The notes below the pieces were generated by a model. It ran no database searches and had not been told where the DNA came from. It saw only the letters and a program-made list of their open reading frames with translations. Below are positions 27,201 to 34,064 of a stretch of 64,000 bases of DNA, one piece after another. This DNA comes from SKPS01 sp964469215 (lineage in GTDB: Bacteria; Bacteroidota; Bacteroidia; Bacteroidales; SKPS01): NCBI GenBank assembly GCA_964469215.1, contig CAYXYB010000001.1, forward strand, positions 310,001 to 374,000. The letters are read 5' to 3'. The translations under genes and the position numbers were made by a program. Numbering within the stretch: the first letter of the stretch is position 1; every line of letters starts with the position of its first letter.

Positions 27201-27461
27201 ATGATATTACGAATTTCATCAGATTGCTGGTTGAAGGAATATCCGGGCCTTCCCGTTATTGATGTTCGGTCACCCGGTGAGTATCATAATGGACATATCC
27301 CAGAAGCAGATAACATAACGGTGCTTACTGATGATGAAAGAGAAGCAGTAAGCATTGCTCATAATTTAATTTCAGTTGATCCAGCTGTTGAAATGGGGTT
27401 AGGCCATTACCTCACCTTATTTCCTCAAAAATTGCTTAGCTGTATATTTAGTTTCTGTTGA
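27201..27461 (+). pseudogene. N-terminal rhodanese fragment of tRNA 2-selenouridine synthase (MnmH/SelU)
   Basis: An 86-codon frame. Residues 15-70 match the start of MnmH: LPVIDVRSPGEYHNGHIPEADNITVL, then TDDEREAV and VEMGL. Full-length enzymes have about 330-370 residues; here the frame leaves the family at about residue 70 and stops. The catalytic Cys of the rhodanese loop and the P-loop domain are gone. Another frame from ATG 27184 is open into the same region, so the start may also be disrupted. It ends 68 bp before tRNA-Ser. Confidence 0.65.
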
Positions 27462-27492
27462 GTTTTAAAATGGGAATCATTGAAAAACGGAT

Positions 27493-27500
27493 TATCTTTG
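27493..27500 (+). promoter_or_regulatory. -7 box (TATCTTTG) of tRNA-Ser
   Basis: A perfect TAnnTTTG element 28 bp before the mature tRNA 5' end. Confidence 0.5.
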
Positions 27501-27528
27501 CCGTGAGATAATAGTAGTTCAATATTCA

Positions 27529-27615
27529 GGAGAGATGCCAGAGCGGTCGAATGGGGCAGTCTCGAAAACTGTTGATCTCTTACGGGATCCGAGGGTTCGA
27601 ATCCCTCTCTCTCCG
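27529..27615 (+). tRNA. tRNA-Ser (anticodon CGA)
   Basis: An 87-nt class II tRNA. Acceptor GGAGAGA/TCTCTCC with discriminator G; anticodon stem GCAGT/ACTGT with loop CTCGAAA (CGA); a long variable arm (GATCTCTTACGGGATC); T arm GAGGG-TTCGAAT-CCCTC. It reads UCG codons. Its 3' end is repeated at 27770. Confidence 0.95.
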
Positions 27616-27697
27616 CCAATAATTGAAAAGCCATGCGAAGCAATGGCTTTTTCTGTTTTATGCGAATCTGCGTGCGAAGCACGCAAGCGAGCAGGGA
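27599..27697 (+). repeat. direct repeat copy 1: tRNA-Ser 3' end plus terminator
   Basis: About 97 bp, from the T-arm 3' half (ATCCCTCTCTCTCCGC) through the terminator and a TGCGTGCGAAGCACGCA hairpin to GCGAGCAGG. Nearly identical to 27772-27870. Confidence 0.85.
27622..27660 (+). terminator. intrinsic terminator after tRNA-Ser
   Basis: The stem AAAAGCCAT ... ATGGCTTTTT is followed by CTGTTTT; it is duplicated in the downstream repeat (27798-27833). Confidence 0.75.
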
Positions 27698-27771
27698 AGC
27701 AGAAAAAGCCAAGTTCACGAAGTGACCAGGCTTTTCAATTATTGAAGCACCCCATTTGGGGATCACCGAAG
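27698..27771 (+). repeat. spacer with inverted partner of the repeat
   Basis: Between the two direct copies, AGAAAAAGCC ... GGCTTTTCAATTATT is the inverse complement of the arms AATAATTGAAAAGCC ... GGCTTTTTCT found in both copies, so the cluster can fold into alternative hairpins. A CCCCATTTGGGG palindrome follows. Confidence 0.6.
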
Positions 27772-27870
27772 GTAATCCCTCTCTCTCCGCTAATAATTGA
27801 AAAGCCATGCGAAGCATTGGCTTTTTCTGTTTTATGCGAATCTGCGTGCGAAGCACGCAAGCGAGCAGGA
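27772..27870 (+). repeat. direct repeat copy 2: partial tRNA-Ser 3' end plus terminator
   Basis: Repeats 27599-27697 with few changes (CCGCC to CCGCT; GCAATGG to GCATTGG). It contains the last 13 or so bases of the tRNA but no tRNA 5' part. Confidence 0.85.
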
Positions 27871-27943
27871 TAAAATAAAAAACCAGATAATGAAATAGTT
27901 ATAACAAATATTATTCAGCCAGGAATAAGTATCAGAATATCTT

Positions 27944-28696
27944 TTACAGTAATTCCTTCAATAACCCATATCCTGTAGCACTTGCACGGATCTGAGCTCC
28001 GGAGTGAAGAACTACCTTATAACTCTCTTTTCCGTACAATGATATGGATTTGATTTTAGTAATGTTAACAATATAGCTGCGGTGAATCCTTACAAAAATA
28101 TCATCAGGAAGAAGCGACTCATAATATTTCATAGTCTTGTTCTTCAGGTGGTTTCCAAAGTCAGAAACCACCATCACATAGTCATCCTGTGCCTCGAAGT
28201 AATTTATTGCATTCAGTGGAATTACCGTAACTGTTGTTCCGGTCTTCGCTACAATACGTTCAATTACCTTATTTCCTTTTTGCATAGTACCTGAAAGCTT
28301 TTCATACTTTTCCCTGCTCGATGAACCCGGGTTCAGAATTCTTGCAACAGCCCTTGATGCTGCCTGTTGAAGCCGCTCTTCGGTAAAAGGTTTGAGAAGA
28401 TAGTCAATGGCATGCATTTCAAATGCTTTTATGGCAAATTCATCATACGCTGTGCAGAAAATAACCTCAGGGGGATTGTCGAGCAATTCCAGCAATTCAA
28501 AGCCATTGATTTTAGGCATCTGAATATCAAGAAACAATAAATCGGGATTAAAATCTTTAATCATCTTCAACGTTTCAAACCCGTTTGCACAGGTTCCAAC
28601 CACCTCAATACAATTATTATGTTTGAGATAGTAAAGAAGTAGCTCCCGGGCCGGTGGCTCATCATCAATTATCAGACACCTGATCTTCTTTTCCAT
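27944..28696 (-). CDS. LytTR-family response regulator
   Basis: 250 residues. The receiver domain has acidic pair IIDDEP, phospho-acceptor Asp in LLFLDIQMPKINGF and Lys in LLKPF. The C-terminal LytTR DNA-binding domain (about 140-250) includes NAINYFEAQDDYVMV and FVRIHRSYIVN. It overlaps the 3' end of its sensor kinase by 32 bp, so translation is probably coupled. Confidence 0.94.
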   Translation of the reverse strand: MEKKIRCLIIDDEPPARELLLYYLKHNNCIEVVGTCANGFETLKMIKDFNPDLLFLDIQMPKINGFELLELLDNPPEVIFCTAYDEFAIKAFEMHAIDYLLKPFTEERLQQAASRAVARILNPGSSSREKYEKLSGTMQKGNKVIERIVAKTGTTVTVIPLNAINYFEAQDDYVMVVSDFGNHLKNKTMKYYESLLPDDIFVRIHRSYIVNITKIKSISLYGKESYKVVLHSGAQIRASATGYGLLKELL

Positions 28697-29750
28697 AATG
28701 GGGCAGATTAACGGTCACATGGAAAATATTATTTTCACGGTTGATCTTCAGCAGATCATTGCTGCCGTAAATTTTCAAAAGTCGTTCACGGATATTTTTA
28801 AGCCCGGTTCCGGTTCCTTTCTGTTTTCCAACAGTTGTATTGTCAAACGGATTGATCACTTCCAATAGCAAAGCTGAACCTTTAAGTGCTGCTTTAATGG
28901 TAACAACAATTCCCTCTTCAGCATGATCAAGCCCGTGTTTAACTGCATTTTCTGCCAGGGGTTGCAGCATCATGGCAGGAACAGGAAAATCAAGGATAAA
29001 TTTTTCGACAACGGTTTCTACGATAAGCCTGTCGCCAAATCTCACCTTCTCAATTTCAAGGTAATCACTGCAGTGTTTAATCTCTTCAGCCAGTGTGCTC
29101 ATTACCTTACTGGAAGAGTCAAGTGAGTATCGCATAAATTCCGAAAGCCTTATCACCATCTTGTTGGCTTCGGCAGGCCTGGTCATTATAAGTGAGCTTA
29201 CTGCATTAAGGCTGTTAAAGAGGAAGTGAGGGTTGATCTGAAACCTTAACAGGTTTAATTCCGAATCTTTCAACAGGTTCTGAAGTTCTGACTGCCGAAT
29301 CTCCTGTTCTCTGAGTTTTTTTATGTTTATAAGGAGGTATGAGAGGCTTGCTATGATGATGTACAAAATCACTCCGGTAATTACTCTTATCGTAAGGGAA
29401 TCATTTAAGAAGGATGTGTACTGTTCATCTTCTGTGAAAACTATCATAAAAAGGGGATAAAGCGGCAACAACCAAAGAAGCTGAACCATTGTTGCACCTG
29501 AAAGATGCAGAAACAGCATTTCCTGCCAGGTTCGGGAGCGAAGGCCGGTAAATCTCACCATATACCACACCCCGGTTCCAAGAACTGCCAGCCAGATGTT
29601 AAAAATTAAAGCTTCTGCAACGGAATTCAGCACCGGCTGGCCGAAATTGATAGATACCACAAGGGTATGAATGATTACGAGAACCATCCACGCCCCTGAA
29701 TAAAACAGTAATAAATGTTTCTTTGATCCTGATATACCTTTCTCGGTCAT
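28665..29750 (-). CDS. LytS/AlgZ-type sensor histidine kinase (His_kinase family)
   Basis: 361 residues. Four transmembrane helices lie in the first 145 residues. A His_kinase domain follows with the phospho-acceptor His in FQINPHFLFNSLNAV (about 177), then the ATPase domain with MLQPLAENAVKHGLDH and GTGLKNIRERL. It overlaps the upstream LiaF-like gene by 4 bp (ATGA) and the downstream regulator by 32 bp, so the three genes form one operon. There is no separate sensor domain; the signal may come through the membrane part or the LiaF-like partner. Confidence 0.93.
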   Translation of the reverse strand: MTEKGISGSKKHLLLFYSGAWMVLVIIHTLVVSINFGQPVLNSVAEALIFNIWLAVLGTGVWYMVRFTGLRSRTWQEMLFLHLSGATMVQLLWLLPLYPLFMIVFTEDEQYTSFLNDSLTIRVITGVILYIIIASLSYLLINIKKLREQEIRQSELQNLLKDSELNLLRFQINPHFLFNSLNAVSSLIMTRPAEANKMVIRLSEFMRYSLDSSSKVMSTLAEEIKHCSDYLEIEKVRFGDRLIVETVVEKFILDFPVPAMMLQPLAENAVKHGLDHAEEGIVVTIKAALKGSALLLEVINPFDNTTVGKQKGTGTGLKNIRERLLKIYGSNDLLKINRENNIFHVTVNLPHYGKEDQVSDN

Positions 29751-30490
29751 AGAATTTCAGTGGTTATCTCTCCGCCTCCAAAGATAGCAACTCCATCGAT
29801 TACCAGCAGCCTGTCAGGATTTAAATTGTTAGTTTTTCTTTTATCAGTAAATCCTCCCAGGACATTTACCATTTCGGTTTTAATGTTCCAGTGCGGTGGC
29901 ACAATCAGCTTCACTCCGCCAAAGACTGATACTACCTCTAATTTATTTACACCCTCTGAAAGTTCACAACTACTTAGGTCTATTACCGATCCTCCAAAAA
30001 CTGAAACTGCTTCACCACCCTTGAAATTAGACGAGTTGATTTTTCTTTCACTACCTCCAAATACTGCAATCTCTTCGAAATAATCGTTGCTTTCGCTGGT
30101 AATTCTCACTCTTTTGCGAAAAAGTTTTCGAGAACTGAATACCACTAAAAGACCTATGAGAATTATCACTGACGGCCATAAAGCAGCAGAATACATATCA
30201 GGTAAAATATTCAGTTTCATTGTCATAAAAAATGAACCGATGAGTATCAGCAGAAGGCCGAATAATCTTGCGTGACCGTTTACAACATTGATCAGACCAA
30301 TGGCGATAATAAGTGCCTGCCATGAGAAAACAATATCCCATACCGCTGGATCTAGAAGATTAAGTTTTTTCATCATCCAGATCACGCCAAAGGTGATCAG
30401 AAGAAGCCCGAACATTATAGTTTTTCTCCTTGTAGCACTGCGCCCTTTTCCTGAGGCAAAATGTGTTTTAAATTCCATGTGATTTTCCAT
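29747..30490 (-). CDS. LiaF-like membrane protein
   Basis: 247 residues. Four hydrophobic helices in the first 120 residues come as two similar hairpins (GLLLITFGVIWMMKKLN and GLLLILIGSFFMTMKLN). A beta-rich C-terminal domain follows with recurring VFGG motifs (AVFGGSERK, SVFGGSVID, SVFGGVKLI, NVLGGFTDK), as in LiaF/DUF-type envelope-stress proteins. In Gram-positive bacteria LiaF restrains a sensor kinase. Its place as the first gene of a kinase/regulator operon fits such a role here (inference). The intergenic region 30491-30760 shows no gene. Confidence 0.8.
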   Translation of the reverse strand: MENHMEFKTHFASGKGRSATRRKTIMFGLLLITFGVIWMMKKLNLLDPAVWDIVFSWQALIIAIGLINVVNGHARLFGLLLILIGSFFMTMKLNILPDMYSAALWPSVIILIGLLVVFSSRKLFRKRVRITSESNDYFEEIAVFGGSERKINSSNFKGGEAVSVFGGSVIDLSSCELSEGVNKLEVVSVFGGVKLIVPPHWNIKTEMVNVLGGFTDKRKTNNLNPDRLLVIDGVAIFGGGEITTEIL

Positions 30491-30760
30491 CTTTACTTGT
30501 TTATTTAATTAATAATAAATGGTATTGAATTTCAACGATGCAAAAGTAACCTCAGGTTGGGTGGGGTAAAAGGTCATTCCGGTGAAACAGCGATTTTTTC
30601 ATGGTTAATGTGGAGTAAATCCCTGCAAACATACTGCCTCATAAAATTAACGAAAAAGATCAGATTAATGTAAAAACCATCAATAATTTATGTATCTTTA
30701 CTTTTCGGACGAATCTTGATGTATGGAATTACAATAAATTCATTAATAATGTTTTAAGTC

Positions 30761-31606
30761 ATGAAAAAGATAATTATTGTTGGGATCGATTTCTCAAAAG
30801 GATCTATGCATGCATTGAAATTTGCCATCAGCGTTGCTAATAAGGCCAATGCCAACGTAATGCTTGTACACGTTATGAAGCCATACAGGGAAGAGTCGAT
30901 ATTTTCTGACGACAGGGATGAAATAAGGAAAGAGGTCAAAAAGCGCATGGAAGAGATCATCAACAAACATAAGTTTGAGATGCGTAATGGCAAGCTGATG
31001 TATAAAGTGCGTTCCGGCAAAATCGATAAAGAGATTGTAAACCAGGCCAAATATCACGATGCATATATGCTGGTTGTCGGAACTCATGGTATTTCAGGGT
31101 TTGAACCATTTTGGGTTGGCAGTAATGCCTTCCGGATAGTTATCAATTCACCATGTCCGGTTGTTACGATACGTTACGGAATCGACGCAAAAAAGAACCT
31201 CTCAAAAATCATCCTTCCTATAGACAGCACTAAGGAATCCCGCCAGAAGGTTCAGTACACTGCCGGGCTTGCAAAATTTTTCAATGCCGAGATCATGGTT
31301 TTGGGACTAAGCACTTCCGGAACAATGAAGAACCTGATAACTTCCTATTGCACTCAGGTTTCCAAGTATATGTTTCAGGAGGGAGTGAACCACTCTATAC
31401 ATTATATCAAGGCAGACAATATTACAGATGCAACAATAAAATTTGCAAAGGAACAGAACGCTGATCTTATCTCAATCATGACCGAGCAGGAAACGACTCT
31501 ATCCAATATTCTGCTTGGCTCCTACGCACAGCAAATGATCAATCATGCCCATATTCCTGTGCTTTCACTCAGGTCAAAAAACATTTATGATTTTTCTTTG
31601 CATTGA
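30761..31606 (+). CDS. tandem universal stress protein (UspA x2)
   Basis: 281 residues made of two Usp domains. The N-terminal one has IIIVGIDFSKGS and VVGTHGISGFEPFWVGSNA, close to the G-x2-G-x9-G(S/T) nucleotide-binding pattern; the second (about 145-281) has IILPIDSTKES and a degenerate binding loop ISIMTEQETTLSNILLGS. It is probably ATP-linked stress signalling or protein protection. It is about 45-50% similar by eye to the second Usp gene at 32197, separated by a SPOR gene. A perfect terminator follows at 31615. Confidence 0.9.
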   Translation: MKKIIIVGIDFSKGSMHALKFAISVANKANANVMLVHVMKPYREESIFSDDRDEIRKEVKKRMEEIINKHKFEMRNGKLMYKVRSGKIDKEIVNQAKYHDAYMLVVGTHGISGFEPFWVGSNAFRIVINSPCPVVTIRYGIDAKKNLSKIILPIDSTKESRQKVQYTAGLAKFFNAEIMVLGLSTSGTMKNLITSYCTQVSKYMFQEGVNHSIHYIKADNITDATIKFAKEQNADLISIMTEQETTLSNILLGSYAQQMINHAHIPVLSLRSKNIYDFSLH

Positions 31607-31614
31607 AATTCAAT

Positions 31615-31653
31615 GCAATAATATCAGAAAGCAACAATATTATTGCTTTTTTT
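31615..31653 (+). terminator. intrinsic terminator overlapping the next promoter
   Basis: GCAATAATAT ... ATATTATTGC, a perfect 10-bp stem, then seven or more T. The stem contains the TTG (-33) of the SPOR-gene promoter. Confidence 0.85.
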
Positions 31654-31672
31654 AATTAAGTTATTATATTTG
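31643..31672 (+). promoter_or_regulatory. Bacteroidetes-type promoter of the SPOR gene
   Basis: TTG (31643-31645), 19 nt, TATATTTG (31665-31672). Confidence 0.75.
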
Positions 31673-31752
31673 CATGCTGGTATAATCTGCATACCGGAAT
31701 AATTATGAGTTGGCAATAGCATTAAGGGCAAAAGTTCATTATTTGAGTGATT

Positions 31753-32166
31753 ATGAAAGTGTTAGCAGTAATTTTGTTTTTATTGGTTTTCTTGCCAGTG
31801 GTTTCATTTTCGCAGCAGCGAGCTGTTGAGGGTGAAGTGACCATAATTCAGGACGACCGGGTTAATGAATTAATTGATAAGCATATACACGCAAATACTG
31901 CATTCAGCGGGCTTACCGGGTATAGAATACAGATATTTTTTGATTCGGGATCAAACGCCAGAAATAAAGCCAATAATGAGAGGAGAAGGTTCATGACACT
32001 GTTCCCACATACCATAGCCTATGTTTCATTTGATGCACCAAATTTCAAAGTCAGGGTAGGTAATTTCAGAACGAGGCTGGAGGCTGAAAAGATGCTCAGG
32101 GATATTCAGAAGCACTTTCAGATGGCTTATGTGGTTCCATCAAAAATAGAACTGCCAAACCTTTAA
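31753..32166 (+). CDS. SPOR-domain exported protein
   Basis: 137 residues from ATG 31753 (a GTG at 31747 is also in frame). Signal peptide to VVSFSQQ. Residues about 55-130 form a SPOR domain: GLTGYRIQIFFDSG, NEERRRF-like stretch (NNERRRFMTLFP) and FKVRVGNFRTRLEAEKML, ending with a helix and strand. SPOR domains bind denuded peptidoglycan, often at the septum. It lies 30 bp before a Usp gene on the same strand and is probably co-transcribed with it. Confidence 0.88.
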   Translation: MKVLAVILFLLVFLPVVSFSQQRAVEGEVTIIQDDRVNELIDKHIHANTAFSGLTGYRIQIFFDSGSNARNKANNERRRFMTLFPHTIAYVSFDAPNFKVRVGNFRTRLEAEKMLRDIQKHFQMAYVVPSKIELPNL

Positions 32167-32196
32167 AAAAAATGTAGAACCATAAACCAGAGATAT

Positions 32197-33048
32197 ATGA
32201 ATCTAATAGTAGTAGGTGTCGACTTTTCTGACAATTCACTTAATTGTCTAGAGCATGCATTTACAATTGCCAGGAAAGCCTCGGCAGACGTAATAATGGT
32301 ATGGGTTAACATACCTTCTGTTGCCAAAGCTCTCCTTTCAGAAAAAAATGCAGATATCAATCAGGTGGTATCTGAAAAGCTGGATGAATTTGTGCGCAAG
32401 TACAAGCCTACGCTTCCCAACAGCAATCTGGAATATACCATCAGGCGCGGGAAGGTTTACAAGGAGATAGCAAATCTCGCAAAGGAGAAGGATGCAGATC
32501 TGATTCTTGTGGGAACGCACGGCACTTCAGGGTATGACCCATTCTGGATTGGCAGCAATGCCAACAAGTTAATTTCTATTGCATCATGCCCGGTGATTAC
32601 TATCAGGCTTGGTGTTGACATCTCAAGGCCTCTTGCTAAAATGGTATTGCCTCTTGACGATTCTCCTGAGACCCGGCAAAAGGTTGCCATCACTGCTGAC
32701 ATAGCTTCCTATTTCGATGCAGAGGTTATGATACTCGGGTTATATACCAGTAATGTAGATCATTACCGTTATCTTGTTGACACCTATTGTGACCAGGTAG
32801 TCAAGCATTTTGCGAAATACGGTATCAGGCACTCTGTACATAAGAGAGATGCTGGTAACGTTACAAAAGCCACGATTGAATTTGCAATCGAGAAGGAAGC
32901 GAATCTTATTGCAATAATGACTGAGCAGACCACCAGTGCAATGAACCTATGGTTGGGGCCATATGCCCAGCAAATGGTAAACCAGTCACCGATACCCGTA
33001 CTAAGTGTCCATCCCAAGGAGTACCTGAGACAGAATGTTGGGATGTAA
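32197..33048 (+). CDS. tandem universal stress protein (UspA x2)
   Basis: 283 residues, two Usp domains like the gene at 30761: LIVVGVDFSDNS, VGTHGTSGYDPFWIGSNA in the first; MVLPLDDSPET and IAIMTEQTTSAMNLWLGPYA in the second. The two genes share loops such as DPFWIGSNA/EPFWVGSNA and are recent paralogues separated by the SPOR gene. Cytoplasmic stress protein; the exact role is unknown. Confidence 0.9.
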   Translation: MNLIVVGVDFSDNSLNCLEHAFTIARKASADVIMVWVNIPSVAKALLSEKNADINQVVSEKLDEFVRKYKPTLPNSNLEYTIRRGKVYKEIANLAKEKDADLILVGTHGTSGYDPFWIGSNANKLISIASCPVITIRLGVDISRPLAKMVLPLDDSPETRQKVAITADIASYFDAEVMILGLYTSNVDHYRYLVDTYCDQVVKHFAKYGIRHSVHKRDAGNVTKATIEFAIEKEANLIAIMTEQTTSAMNLWLGPYAQQMVNQSPIPVLSVHPKEYLRQNVGM

Positions 33049-33054
33049 GGGGTG

Positions 33055-33495
33055 TCAATTATATACGCTCAGTAAGAATCCATTGAAAGATGTCCGGTAT
33101 CGCTTTAAAGGAGTACTGACAGGTCCCGAAATCACAGATCCATCCATCAGAAGGTATCGCATACCATTTACCGTATCGGCAGCAATAGGGTTGTTTGGCT
33201 CAACAACGACCTGAGTACCCAGAGATTCGGGTTTATATGTTGAGGTTCTGTCAAGAGCAACAATCTCTTCAATAGAGTTCCGGTAAAGAATAATACCCCT
33301 GTATCCTCCGGTTACATATACCCATCCACCTATCATCTCAAGTTCAATGTATTGTCCGGATGTTATATCTATAGTGAAATTCACATATACGTTGGGTACC
33401 CGCTCCTTCCCCTCCTTGTCGCAACCCTGTAAAGGTAAAAGGACTGCAATAATAATTATTACAAAATAATGAGCAGCATTATGTTTTACGTTCAT
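33055..33495 (-). CDS. Rieske-like lipoprotein lacking the iron-sulfur ligands
   Basis: 146 residues. A lipoprotein signal (LLPLQGC, Cys at about 26). The body follows the Bacteroidetes Rieske-like lipoprotein pattern: YVNFTIDI, GYRGIILYRNSIEE, ALDRTSTYKPE, then MRYLLMDGSVISGPVSTPLKRYRTSFNG. In Rieske proteins the segment after DRT is C-x-H and the later one C-x-x-H. Here it reads DRTSTYKP and VNGMRYL, with no Cys other than the lipid anchor. The fold is probably kept and the 2Fe-2S cluster lost. It converges on the Usp gene with 6 bp between the stops. Confidence 0.7.
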   Translation of the reverse strand: MNVKHNAAHYFVIIIIAVLLPLQGCDKEGKERVPNVYVNFTIDITSGQYIELEMIGGWVYVTGGYRGIILYRNSIEEIVALDRTSTYKPESLGTQVVVEPNNPIAADTVNGMRYLLMDGSVISGPVSTPLKRYRTSFNGFLLSVYN

Positions 33496-33616
33496 TATAA
33501 AAGTTCTTTATGCAAGAGGGGATTACAAAATTAAGTAAAAAGACAACGTAAAGTATCAACTCATATTTCAGATCAACCTGATTATTCCATATTTTCGCAG
33601 AATAAAACACAACGTT

Positions 33617-33964
33617 ATGCAGAGGTTCAGAATCAAATCCTTACATTTTATTATAATGATTTTGTCAGTCAGTTTTCTGACAGTATCATGCAGTACAATG
33701 AGTTTTATGCAGAGGAAGGAAGACCGGCGGCTGGCAAAGAAGCAGAAGGATATATCGCAGACACGCGACGACAGGGAGGATGTATATCGGCAGCAGGTGG
33801 AGCAGCAGCATAAGATGCAGACAAAGGAGACCCGTAAAAGGATGCGGGAATTGGAGAGGAAGTCGAAACGTTGGCGGGAAGGGAAAGGCGATCCGTTTTA
33901 CGAAAGGTGGATTCAAAGATGGCAGGAGATACGCGAAAACAGGCGACAGAGTCGTTATGACTGA
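33617..33964 (+). CDS. small basic lipoprotein with a long charged helix
   Basis: 115 residues. The lipoprotein signal ends at LTVSC (Cys 26). The rest is Arg/Lys/Glu/Gln-rich helical sequence (RKEDRRLAKKQKD, KETRKRMRELERKSKRW) ending with a FYERWIQRWQEIREN stretch. No known domain. It may be an envelope-linked coiled coil. It is 64 bp upstream of the propeller sensor gene. Confidence 0.6.
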   Translation: MQRFRIKSLHFIIMILSVSFLTVSCSTMSFMQRKEDRRLAKKQKDISQTRDDREDVYRQQVEQQHKMQTKETRKRMRELERKSKRWREGKGDPFYERWIQRWQEIRENRRQSRYD

Positions 33965-34064
33965 CCGATAACTGATTTGAAGCAAGAATACAGTTTAAAG
34001 GGCTCTATCTTTACCCTATCAATAAATTGTGATGATTTTTTCATTTTTAAGAGAAGAATACCTG

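Noticed and set aside
27425..27856. A 143-codon minus-strand ORF with repeated QLLAEREG segments
   Set aside because: It is the antisense of tRNA-Ser and of the repeat cluster; the EREGFEPSDPV-type peptide is a well-known spurious product over tRNA-Ser genes.
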